A stretch of 21,509 nucleotides of DNA from CAYMZB01 sp964394845 (GTDB lineage Bacteria > Patescibacteriota > Microgenomatia > Daviesbacterales > UBA10151): assembly GCA_964394845.1 (NCBI GenBank), contig CAYMZB010000091.1, positions 1-21,509 on the forward strand. Direction: 5' to 3'. Both the position numbers and the translations under genes were made by a program. Below, in pieces: positions 1 to 5,827 of this stretch (positions within the stretch are counted from its first letter, which is position 1; each line of letters starts with the position of its first letter). The notes under the pieces are model-generated. The model made no database searches. It was not told the DNA's origin and saw only the letters and a list, made by a program, of their open reading frames with translations.

Positions 1-1
1 T

Positions 2-766
2 ATGCGTCTTATTTTTTATAAAATTAGAACCATAGAGGAGTTAAATATGCCGCCTGTTTTGCATGAATTTACGAGCAAGTCACAAGGATTAGTTTTAGTT
101 ACGGGGGCTTCCGGCCAGGGCAAATCCACTACTTTAGCCGCAATGATAGACGAAATAAACCACACTAAGTCCGTTCATGTAATTACAATTGAAGACCCAA
201 TTGAGTATGTTTATGAAGATGATAGGTCGATTGTTGACCAGAGAGAAATTGGCGAGGACACGCTTAGTTTTACCAATGCTTTGAGAGCTACTTTTCGTCA
301 AAATCCGGATGTGATTATGGTGGGAGAAATGAGAGATTTAGAAACAATTTCCACCACTATTACGGTCGCTGAAACAGGTCATTTGGTTTTTGCAACGCTG
401 CATACTAATTCTGCAGCTCAATCAATTGACAGAGTTATTGATGTATTTCCGGAGATTCAACAGCCACAAATCAGATTACAGCTGGCTGCTACTTTGGAGG
501 CTATTTTATCCATACGTTTGGTCCCGACAATTGAACCTGGCAGGACTTTGGCCAGTGAAGTTTTATTTGCTAATTCTGCTGTAAGAAATATTATTAGGGA
601 GGGAAAATCATATTTAATTGACAATGTAATTGAGACTTCTGCCGAAGGCGGGATGCAAATACTGGAAAGGTCTCTTGCAGATTTAGTTAAACTAAGCAAG
701 ATATCGTCTGATATGGCAGCTCAATTTTCTCTACGTCCAGGACTCTTGGCAAAGTTTTTAAGATAA
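2..766 (+). CDS. pilT: Type IV pilus retraction ATPase PilT, 5'-truncated
   Basis: Hexameric cytoplasmic ATPase of the PilT/VirB11 secretion superfamily, which powers pilus retraction. Visible in the fragment: Walker A GASGQGKSTT (residues 35-44), Asp box ITIEDPIEY (61-69), Walker B region VIMVGEMRD, His box TLHTNSA, and a C-terminal VRNIIREGK close to the AIRNLIRE signature that separates PilT from the assembly ATPase PilB. The reading frame is open to the window edge and the first residues match the middle of PilT, so the N-terminal domain of roughly 100 residues lies upstream. The ATG at base 2 is therefore probably internal. The Walker A loop reads ASGQ where most PilTs have PTGS. The stop overlaps the start of pilC by one base (TAATG), indicating translational coupling. 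Confidence 0.93.
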   Translation: MRLIFYKIRTIEELNMPPVLHEFTSKSQGLVLVTGASGQGKSTTLAAMIDEINHTKSVHVITIEDPIEYVYEDDRSIVDQREIGEDTLSFTNALRATFRQNPDVIMVGEMRDLETISTTITVAETGHLVFATLHTNSAAQSIDRVIDVFPEIQQPQIRLQLAATLEAILSIRLVPTIEPGRTLASEVLFANSAVRNIIREGKSYLIDNVIETSAEGGMQILERSLADLVKLSKISSDMAAQFSLRPGLLAKFLR

Positions 767-1968
767 TGGCTGAATTTCTATATAAAGCAAAAGATAGCCA
801 GGGAATAAATCATGCCGGGAGTATCGAATCTTCGGATCCGCATTCTGCTGCCTCAATTTTACGAAAAAAAGGGTTAATAGTTATTTCCTTAAATTCTAAA
901 AATTCTGCATCTAATAATTTCTTAACCAAATTTTTAAACAGGGTAAGTTTTACAGAATTGGTTCTTGTTACAAGACAATTAGCAACTATGGTTTCAAGCG
1001 GTTTAGTTTTATCTGACTCCGTAGATATTTTGGAGGAACAGCAAAGCAATAAAACCCTGAAGAAAGCCTTAGAAGAAATCTCTCAGGATATAAAAGGCGG
1101 GCTTACTTTTGCTCATGCTCTGGATAAGCATCCGGATATATTTCCACATCTTTATATAAATCTAATCAAAAGCGGAGAAAGTTCCGGTAAACTTGACCAG
1201 GTGCTTTTACAAATGGCAGATGGATTGGAAAAAGACCGGGAATTTCAGGCAAAAATAAAGGGAGCAATGGTATATCCGGTTGTAGTTTTAAGCATGATGG
1301 TTGTGGTTATCATCATTATGATGGTATTTGTTATTCCTAAACTCACTACTCTTTATTCACAGTCTACAATTGAACTCCCGCTTCCTACAAAAATATTAAT
1401 TACAACGTCTAACCTATTTATCAATTTTTGGTGGCTTGGCATAACCGCTATTGTTGCAACAATTGTTGGAATAAACAAATGGAATAAAACACCTGAGGGT
1501 AATTATTTTCTGGGAAGGTTAGTTCTAAAGACACCTTTAGTTGGAAAGATTGTTATTAACGCCACTTTGACTAATTTCAACAGAACTTTTGGGCTTTTGA
1601 CATCAGCTGGTATTCCTCTTTTGGAGGCAATTGGTATTGTTTCTGATCTTACTAATAATCCGGTTTTTAAAAAAGCATTAAAAGATGCATATGCCGGAGT
1701 AGAAAAAGGTTTATCATTTTCTTCTCTTCTTACTGCAGAAGTTTTCCCAAAAATAGTAGGACAAATGGTAAGAGTTGGTGAGGAGACTGGTAAAGTTGAT
1801 GAAATATTTTTTAAGTTGGCTGATTATTTTGAATCTGAATCTGATCATTTAGTTAAAAATTTGACTGTAGCAATAGAGCCAATTGTTTTAATTATATTGG
1901 GGGTAGGTGTAGGGTTTTTGGTTCTTTCAATAATACTTCCTATATACAAATTAACAACTTCGTTCTAA
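766..1968 (+). CDS. pilC: Type IV pilus inner-membrane platform protein PilC
   Basis: Polytopic membrane platform (GspF/PilC family) that couples the pilus ATPases to pilin assembly. The 400 residues match the usual family length. Two T2SSF repeats are visible, each with a helical cytoplasmic part: the first holds FTELVLVTRQLATMVSSGLVL and LYINLIKSGESSGKLDQVL, the second NFNRTFGLLTSAGIPLLEAI and VRVGEETGKVDEIFFKLADYF. Three hydrophobic segments follow in the usual places: about 165-190 (YPVVVLSMMVVVIIIMMVF), about 212-235, and 370-395 at the C-terminus. The ATG overlaps the pilT stop by one base. The gap to the next gene carries a new ribosome binding site and possible promoter, so pilT-pilC may form a unit separate from the pilin after it. 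Confidence 0.95.
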   Translation: MAEFLYKAKDSQGINHAGSIESSDPHSAASILRKKGLIVISLNSKNSASNNFLTKFLNRVSFTELVLVTRQLATMVSSGLVLSDSVDILEEQQSNKTLKKALEEISQDIKGGLTFAHALDKHPDIFPHLYINLIKSGESSGKLDQVLLQMADGLEKDREFQAKIKGAMVYPVVVLSMMVVVIIIMMVFVIPKLTTLYSQSTIELPLPTKILITTSNLFINFWWLGITAIVATIVGINKWNKTPEGNYFLGRLVLKTPLVGKIVINATLTNFNRTFGLLTSAGIPLLEAIGIVSDLTNNPVFKKALKDAYAGVEKGLSFSSLLTAEVFPKIVGQMVRVGEETGKVDEIFFKLADYFESESDHLVKNLTVAIEPIVLIILGVGVGFLVLSIILPIYKLTTSF

Positions 1969-1971
1969 TAC

Positions 1972-2002
1972 TTGACTAAAGATATAATGCTATGAGTACA
2001 AT
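1972..2002 (+). promoter_or_regulatory. Candidate promoter for the first pilin
   Basis: The pilC-pilin gap contains a perfect TATAAT at 1983-1988 but no good -35 box 17 bases before it. An alternative pair is TTGACT (1972-1977) with TACAAT (1997-2002), at a long 19-base spacing. Either would give a short leader ending in the strong ribosome binding site at 2018-2024. Separate high-level transcription of a main pilin would make sense, but this call rests on motif reading alone. Confidence 0.4.
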
Positions 2003-2017
2003 GTATTAAGAATAAAA

Positions 2018-2024
2018 AGGAGGT
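2018..2024 (+). promoter_or_regulatory. Strong Shine-Dalgarno site that sets the pilin start
   Basis: AAGGAGG at 2018-2024 lies 7 bases before ATG 2032. It is the best ribosome binding site on the plus strand of this window and rules out the in-frame GTG at 2023, which overlaps it. Its strength suggests that the following pilin is highly translated. Confidence 0.8.
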
Positions 2025-2031
2025 GAAAAAA

Positions 2032-2634
2032 ATGAATAAATCTGCTCAGTCCCGATTAAATCGGGGTCAGGTTCAAAATAAAGCAGGATTTACCACGTTC
2101 ATGAGAACTGAACGTGGTTTTACTTTAGTTGAACTTTTGGTAGTAATCGCAATTATTGCAATTTTGGCAGCGGTTGTAGTGTTAGTAATTAATCCTTTGG
2201 AGGTAACAAGGCGTGGTAGAGATGCACAAAGATTAGCTGATTTGGCAAGTCTTACAAATGCCATTAATGTTGCAGTTCAAGAATCAACAAATTCAGGTGT
2301 TGCGGCGGTACTTTGTAAAGCTCAAGGCACATATCCATGTAATGGGTCTTCTAATACCGGAACAAGAGCATCTGACGGTAGCGGATGGGTGAAAACTGAT
2401 CTTTCTTCACAAAAGAGCATATCAGTTGCAACTTTACCTACTGACCAAGTTAATGATACTGCTTTTCACTTTACTTATTGTGCAAACAATGATGCATGGG
2501 AAGTATCTACAGCTTTAGAATCAGTGCAATATAAACCTAAGATGGTAGGTGATGGTGGAGATGATACAGCACTTTATGAGGTAGGATCTAGTTTGAAATT
2601 AATTTCTCCGTCAGGGGGGAGTTGTACTTACTAA
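2032..2634 (+). CDS. Type IV prepilin, possible major pilin, leader holds two palindromic inserts
   Basis: Prepilin of the GspG/PilA class, 200 residues from ATG 2032. The cleavage motif is RG^FTLVELLVVIAIIAILAA, with Glu at position 5 of the mature protein, followed by the usual hydrophobic helix and a RRGRDAQRLADLASLTNAI segment. The C-terminal domain has four cysteines (LCKAQGTYPC, HFTYC, GGSCTY). The predicted leader is 29 residues instead of the usual 5-10 because of two insertions: SRLNRGQ, from a CCCGATT palindrome, and a 10-codon block (residues 20-29) from the palindrome at 2092-2118, which duplicates the GFT site. The strong ribosome binding site and its place just before pilD suggest the main pilin. 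The alternative is one of several shaft pilins. Confidence 0.88.
   Translation: MNKSAQSRLNRGQVQNKAGFTTFMRTERGFTLVELLVVIAIIAILAAVVVLVINPLEVTRRGRDAQRLADLASLTNAINVAVQESTNSGVAAVLCKAQGTYPCNGSSNTGTRASDGSGWVKTDLSSQKSISVATLPTDQVNDTAFHFTYCANNDAWEVSTALESVQYKPKMVGDGGDDTALYEVGSSLKLISPSGGSCTY
2046..2070 (+). repeat. In-frame CCCGATT-A-AATCGGG palindrome in a pilin leader
   Basis: A perfect inverted repeat with 7-bp arms (2051-2057 and 2059-2065) and a 1-base centre is flanked by TCAG at 2046-2049 and again at 2067-2070. The interval from one TCAG to the next is 21 bases, exactly seven codons (within SRLNRGQ), so removing it leaves an open frame. The flanking repeat looks like a target-site duplication, but four bases could match by chance. 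Confidence 0.6.
2092..2118 (+). repeat. 27-bp palindromic element, single tier, in pilin leader
   Basis: Inverted repeat with 10-bp perfect arms (ACCACGTTCA / TGAACGTGGT) around the 7-base loop TGAGAAC. It is flanked by ATTTA before and TTTTA after, so the pilin GFT codons appear twice, 30 bases apart (2086 and 2116). It adds TFMRTERGFT-type residues to the leader in frame. It is identical to the copy at 9919 and one base different from the copy at 5303. Confidence 0.9.
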
Positions 2635-2635
2635 G

Positions 2636-3547
2636 GTGGGATTAATAGGTTTTTTATTAGGATCGGTGTTAGGAAGTTTTTGTTTAGTATTGGCTGATCG
2701 GAGTCTGACTGAACAATCATTTTGGGGAAGGTCATGCTGTACGTATTGCAAAAAGAAATTACGTTGGTATGACCTTTTCCCAATTCTCTCTTTTATCTTA
2801 CTGAAAGGCCATTGTAGGTATTGTAAAAAAAAGATAGGGTTGCAATACCCGGCTGTTGAACTGACACTAGGTTTAGTAGTTGGTTATTTGTTTTATCAAA
2901 GCCTTAACAATTTACCCTTCGGCTTTGCTCAGGGCGGGCAATTTACAATCAATTTTCAATTCTTAATTCTCTTTGGGGATCTAATTTTAAAAACTTTTTT
3001 TATAGTTGTTTTAGCTATTTTGTTTATTACTGATCTTCGTGAGATGTTTATCCCTGACAGGATAATTTTGCCTTCTATTTTAATAGGGTTAGTTGCTATC
3101 CTGCTTTTGACAGTTAGTAAAATAGGATATCTATATTATTCGCTGGCCAATACTGCAATTGGGAAGTTGTTGCTTTGGCCAAACAGTGAATATTTCCCAA
3201 GACATGCCTTAATAATTGTTCAACCTTTTCTATATTCCCTGCTGACGGCTATTTTAATAGGAGGCTTTTTTATGTCCCTTATAATTATTACTAAAGGAAA
3301 AGGAATGGGTGGAGGGGATGTTAAATTAGGGACTTTTATTGGATTGATGTTGGGTTTTCCCCAAAGCCTGTTAGCAATATTAACTGGATTTATATTAGGA
3401 GCTGTGTTTTCAATAGGACTAATAATTATCGGGAAGAAACACTTTGGTCAGTCTATCCCCTTTGGCCCGTTTTTAGTATTAGGCAGTTTGATTTCTTTAT
3501 TTTGGGGAAATCAAATTTTAAATTGGTATTTGCATTTAAGTATATGA
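2636..3547 (+). CDS. pilD: Prepilin peptidase/methylase PilD
   Basis: Membrane aspartyl protease that cleaves prepilin leaders after Gly; full-length members also N-methylate the new N-terminus. The 303 residues contain the N-terminal cytoplasmic zinc-binding pairs C35-TY-C38 and C60-RY-C63, then the protease motifs ITDLREMFIPDRI and GMGGGDVKLG that supply the two catalytic Asp residues, with about eight hydrophobic segments. The start is GTG 2636, one base after the stop of the pilin before it. Residues 92-108 (NLPFGFAQGGQFTINFQF region) look like a non-native insertion in the loop after the first membrane segment, made of a GFAQG-type repeat followed by period-7 AT-rich sequence. Its substrates would include all the prepilins in this window. 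Confidence 0.95.
   Translation: MGLIGFLLGSVLGSFCLVLADRSLTEQSFWGRSCCTYCKKKLRWYDLFPILSFILLKGHCRYCKKKIGLQYPAVELTLGLVVGYLFYQSLNNLPFGFAQGGQFTINFQFLILFGDLILKTFFIVVLAILFITDLREMFIPDRIILPSILIGLVAILLLTVSKIGYLYYSLANTAIGKLLLWPNSEYFPRHALIIVQPFLYSLLTAILIGGFFMSLIIITKGKGMGGGDVKLGTFIGLMLGFPQSLLAILTGFILGAVFSIGLIIIGKKHFGQSIPFGPFLVLGSLISLFWGNQILNWYLHLSI
2915..2967 (+). repeat. Composite insert in pilD: GFAQG-type repeat plus degenerate heptamers
   Basis: Bases 2915-2934 are a GC-richer block (CCCTTCGGCTTTGCTCAGGG, encoding PFGFAQG) in an AT-rich gene. Bases 2940-2967 then fall into loose seven-base units (AATTTAC, AATCAAT, TTTCAAT, TCTTAAT) resembling the heptamer arrays at 8790 and 14164. The block sits between two membrane segments, away from the catalytic motifs. 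From memory, similar GFAQG peptides recur as in-frame repeats in several bacterial genomes. Only one copy is seen here. Confidence 0.5.
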
Positions 3548-3574
3548 AATTATGAGTAAAATGATAGATTTGTA

Positions 3575-3583
3575 TGCTATAAT
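3575..3583 (+). promoter_or_regulatory. Extended -10 promoter giving a leaderless hicB transcript
   Basis: TGCTATAAT, an extended -10 element, ends 6 bases before the hicB ATG (3590), so transcription would begin at or next to the start codon. No clear -35 is seen, which is usual for extended -10 promoters. No Shine-Dalgarno sequence precedes hicB, in keeping with a leaderless mRNA. The same geometry occurs at 7346. Confidence 0.65.
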
Positions 3584-3589
3584 CAAAAT

Positions 3590-3865
3590 ATGAAACAGCA
3601 GATTGCAAACTACACGATTATTATTGAAAAAGAAAAGAGAACAGGGACGCAGAAAACATGTTATACAGCATTTGTCCCTCTACTTGGTATTGCCACAGAA
3701 GCAGATACAGTAGAAAAAGCTCAAACAGCAATACAATCACTTATTCAATTCCATATAGAGTCTTTGGCGATGGAAGGGTCAGAAATTCCCGTTCAGACAA
3801 AAGATGCGTTAGTTACAAAGTCGGAAGTAATTCTTCCTGTTGGAGCAAACATTGCTTATTCATGA
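3590..3865 (+). CDS. hicB: HicB-family antitoxin
   Basis: Antitoxin of a type II HicAB pair, 91 residues. HicB binds and blocks the HicA mRNA interferase. The family pattern is visible: an N-terminal partial RNase H-like fold with YTAFVPLLGIATEADTVEKAQTAIQSLIQFHIESLAMEGSEIP, where the usual glycine-rich turn and the helix beginning TVEKAQ are recognisable. No separate C-terminal DNA-binding domain is obvious, so any self-repression would rely on the short tail. The order is antitoxin first, with ATGA overlap to hicA. The pair interrupts the pilus operon between pilD and the pilin array and has its own promoter. Confidence 0.85.
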   Translation: MKQQIANYTIIIEKEKRTGTQKTCYTAFVPLLGIATEADTVEKAQTAIQSLIQFHIESLAMEGSEIPVQTKDALVTKSEVILPVGANIAYS

Positions 3866-4089
3866 CCAAATTGCCTCAGATAAAGCCAAAAGCGCTTGTT
3901 GGCTTTTTTATCAAACAGGGGTTTTCAATTACCAGACAGGTGGGTTCTCATATAAGACTTACTCATGAAAACGGCAGAAAAATTACTATCGCGGCACATA
4001 ATAAACCGTTAGCCCCTGGAACTTTTCATTCAATTCTGAAACAAGCAGGTATGGATAGAGAAACATTTCTTGAATTATTTGGAAAATAG
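3862..4089 (+). CDS. hicA: HicA-family mRNA interferase toxin
   Basis: Small dsRBD-fold toxin that cleaves mRNA, 75 residues. The start is ATG 3862, overlapping the hicB stop (ATGA); the frame stays open further upstream, but that part only shadows hicB. The family signature is complete: IKPKALVGFFIKQGFSITRQ, then GSHIRLTH with the catalytic His, then KITIAAHNKPLAPGTFHSIL and QAGMDRETFLELF. The sequence appears intact, so it is probably an active toxin held by the preceding HicB. Confidence 0.9.
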   Translation: MTKLPQIKPKALVGFFIKQGFSITRQVGSHIRLTHENGRKITIAAHNKPLAPGTFHSILKQAGMDRETFLELFGK

Positions 4090-4103
4090 AGAAAATTAGA
4101 TTA

Positions 4104-4144
4104 TTGACACAGCAATCTCAATAGGTGTTAGTATTAATTATACC
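4104..4144 (+). promoter_or_regulatory. Possible promoter after hicA
   Basis: TTGACA at 4104-4109 is a perfect -35 hexamer in the gap between hicA and the pilin array. No -10 lies at the standard distance; TTAGTA (18 bases) and TATTAA (22 bases) are the best candidates. It would restart transcription of the pilin array downstream of the toxin-antitoxin pair. Confidence 0.3.
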
Positions 4145-4164
4145 AGTCGTATTTGAAAATACTT

Positions 4165-4635
4165 ATGAAAAAGAATTTAGGCTTTACTCTTATTGAGTTG
4201 TTGGTAGTAATCTCTATTATTGGTATTATGTCAGCTTTGGGCTTAGCCCTTTTTAGTAAGGCACAAGGTAAGGCCCGTGATGGTCAGAGAAAACTTGACA
4301 TTACTTCAATTGCCAAAACCTTAGAAATTCATAAAACAGATAGTGGCTACCAAAAGTTGTTACCTGCATGGTTTGAGAAAAACTCTAAACCAGCTGATCC
4401 TAAGGGTGGAAACTACTGTGGTTGTGAAATCGGAACTTCTTCAGATCTTACTAATGCAGATTGGGGTTCTAATACTACTGTTTGTCCTGTCACGTTAGGC
4501 GTAGCCGGTTGTACGGGTGCTTCTTGGAGTAATGTTAGTACTACCGACTTTCCTACTCCTAATGCTTCCTCTTGGCGGGTTTGTGCTCATATGGAAACAA
4601 ACGATGAAGTCTTTTGTAAACACAATGTTCAATGA
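4165..4635 (+). CDS. GspG-like type IV prepilin, array member 1, no leader insert
   Basis: Prepilin, 156 residues from ATG 4165; a TTG at 4153 is in frame, but the ATG gives the normal short leader MKKNLG^FTLIELLVVISIIGIM. Glu5 is present. After the helix come KARDGQRKLDITSIAKTLEIHKTDSGYQ, typical of pseudopilin-like shaft proteins, and a cysteine-containing C-terminal domain (YCGC, VCPVTLGVAGC) ending in WRVCAHMETNDEVFCKHN. The leader has the TTTAC target but no palindrome, so it shows the uninserted form. The TGA stop overlaps the next start (ATGA). Confidence 0.9.
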   Translation: MKKNLGFTLIELLVVISIIGIMSALGLALFSKAQGKARDGQRKLDITSIAKTLEIHKTDSGYQKLLPAWFEKNSKPADPKGGNYCGCEIGTSSDLTNADWGSNTTVCPVTLGVAGCTGASWSNVSTTDFPTPNASSWRVCAHMETNDEVFCKHNVQ

Positions 4636-5189
4636 AAAAGTCTTTTGGTTTTACCACGTTCAGTTTACTACGATTCGGTTTACTACGTTCAGTTAATCAT
4701 GAACGTAGTTTACACGAACGTAGTTTACATGAACGTGGTTTTACCCTTATTGAATTATTAGTAGTAGTGGCAATTATTGCGTTGTTAACTACTATTGGTA
4801 TTGTTATTTATGCTGATACTCAAAGTAAAGCCAGGGATGTCAGAAGAAAATCAGATATTGATACCATTGCTAAAACTTTAGAAGTGCACAGGAGCGATAA
4901 TGGAGGTTATCAATCTTTGGCTGATACTCAATTTGACCCTGGCAGAGGTATGCCAAAAGTTGATTCTAAAGGGATTTTTTATTGTTTAAAAACTGATCCT
5001 AACAACGCTTTTCCTTCTGATACTGGTTGGAGTACCAGTAGTTGTCCATCCAATGACTGGGTTCAGGTAGTAGCAGGTATTCCTGTAAGCGGAACTACTG
5101 CCTGGGGTGTTTGCGCCCTTTTAGAAAACGCTTTTACTAAAGCTGATGGCACTTCTATCAAAATTTACTGTCGGTTTAATAACCAGTAA
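4632..5189 (+). CDS. GspG-like type IV prepilin, array member 2, 30-codon leader insert
   Basis: Prepilin, 185 residues. The mature part begins at G^FTLIELLVVVAIIALLTTI (Phe at residue 37), followed by KARDVRRKSDIDTIAKTLEVHRSDNGGYQ and the C-terminal motif WGVCALLEN...IYCRFNNQ. The leader is about 36 residues because of the 87-bp nested palindrome at 4653-4739, which encodes TFSLLRFGLLRS... and two SLHER repeats before the cleavage site. Without it the leader would be MKKSFG, the normal size. The gene is translationally coupled to the previous pilin (ATGA). It is a close paralogue of array member 1 in layout and C-terminal motif. Confidence 0.9.
   Translation: MKKSFGFTTFSLLRFGLLRSVNHERSLHERSLHERGFTLIELLVVVAIIALLTTIGIVIYADTQSKARDVRRKSDIDTIAKTLEVHRSDNGGYQSLADTQFDPGRGMPKVDSKGIFYCLKTDPNNAFPSDTGWSTSSCPSNDWVQVVAGIPVSGTTAWGVCALLENAFTKADGTSIKIYCRFNNQ
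4653..4739 (+). repeat. 87-bp nested palindromic element, three tiers
   Basis: Concentric hairpin: outer 10-bp stem (ACCACGTTCA / TGAACGTGGT), internal loop GTTTA/TTTACA, middle stem CTACGATTCG / CGAACGTAG, a second GTTTA/TTTACA loop, inner 9-bp stem CTACGTTCA / TGAACGTAG, and an 8-base end loop. GGTTTTAC occurs before and after it, 90 bases apart. The sequence equals the 57-bp copy at 8851 with 30 bases (4683-4712) inserted after GTTTA. Confidence 0.93.
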
Positions 5190-5210
5190 ATTTGAATCTA
5201 AATTGGGGTA

Positions 5211-5240
5211 TTGACAAGGTTTTTTTGTTATGCAAATAAT
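5211..5240 (+). promoter_or_regulatory. Probable promoter before array member 3
   Basis: TTGACA (5211-5216), an 18-base spacer and AATAAT (5235-5240) form a reasonable sigma-70-type promoter in the 71-base gap before the pilin at 5261. The transcript would have a leader of roughly 14 bases without a clear Shine-Dalgarno site. Confidence 0.5.
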
Positions 5241-5260
5241 AGATTACTAAGAAAAATTTA

Positions 5261-5824
5261 ATGAAAAAATACCTGCCCATCTCTAAAGCTTCTTCCTGTT
5301 TTACCACATTCATGAGAACTGAACGTGGTTTTACTTTAATTGAACTGATGGTAGTAATAGCCATTATCGGTATTTTAGCTGTTGTTGGATTAGGTGTTTT
5401 CAATGGGGCTCAAGGTTCTGCAAGGGATGCCAGAAGACAAGCTGAGATTGATTCCCTGGCAAAAAATATTGAATCAACAAGAGATCCTCAGACAGGAAGT
5501 TATCAATATACTAGTACTTTTATGGCAAAAGATTACCCCAATGGTTTAGTTGATCCAGGCTCTTTAGTATATTGCCAGTCAGCTGATCAAACTGTTACGC
5601 CAACAAATCCAGCAGTTTGGACCAGCACATCATGTCCTGCTGGTTGGGCAGCTATTGGTGCTGCTGGAGGTAGTACTCCAAATTCCACAGTTTCTTCGGT
5701 TAGCGGTAATACTAACGATTTAACAGATGGTAGTCTTGCTGGTGTTGTTATTAAGAGTTGGAAAGTATGTGCTACACTGGAAAGAAGTAATAAGGTATTC
5801 TGCAAATCAAACCTGATTCAGTAA
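5261..5824 (+). CDS. GspG-like type IV prepilin, array member 3, 10-codon leader insert
   Basis: Prepilin, 187 residues. The mature N-terminus is G^FTLIELMVVIAIIGILAVV, followed by SARDARRQAEIDSLAKNIE and a C-terminal domain with the family motif WKVCATLERSNKVFCKSN. The leader carries the 27-bp palindrome at 5303-5329, duplicating FT. The first copy reads CFT rather than GFT, so only the second copy has the Gly needed for cleavage. Insertion of a Ser/Gly/Thr-rich stretch (AAGGSTPNSTVSSVSGNTN) makes its C-terminal domain longer than that of the neighbours. Confidence 0.9.
   Translation: MKKYLPISKASSCFTTFMRTERGFTLIELMVVIAIIGILAVVGLGVFNGAQGSARDARRQAEIDSLAKNIESTRDPQTGSYQYTSTFMAKDYPNGLVDPGSLVYCQSADQTVTPTNPAVWTSTSCPAGWAAIGAAGGSTPNSTVSSVSGNTNDLTDGSLAGVVIKSWKVCATLERSNKVFCKSNLIQ
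5303..5329 (+). repeat. 27-bp palindromic element in pilin leader
   Basis: Same element as at 2092 and 9919, with one change in the left arm (ACCACATTCA instead of ACCACGTTCA) that introduces one mismatch. The flanking TTTTAC copies begin 30 bases apart (5299 and 5329). Confidence 0.88.
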
Positions 5825-5827
5825 TTC

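Noticed and set aside
457..699. Antisense open frames opposite pilT and other genes
   Set aside because: They are low-complexity shadows of strongly conserved genes on the other strand, with no recognisable domain.
2023..2031. GTG start for the first pilin, adding MKK
   Set aside because: It overlaps the Shine-Dalgarno AAGGAGG; ATG 2032 has ideal spacing.
3658..3861. Upstream extension of hicA to 3658
   Set aside because: It is a shadow frame of hicB with no HicA similarity; ATG 3862 starts the conserved domain and overlaps the hicB stop.
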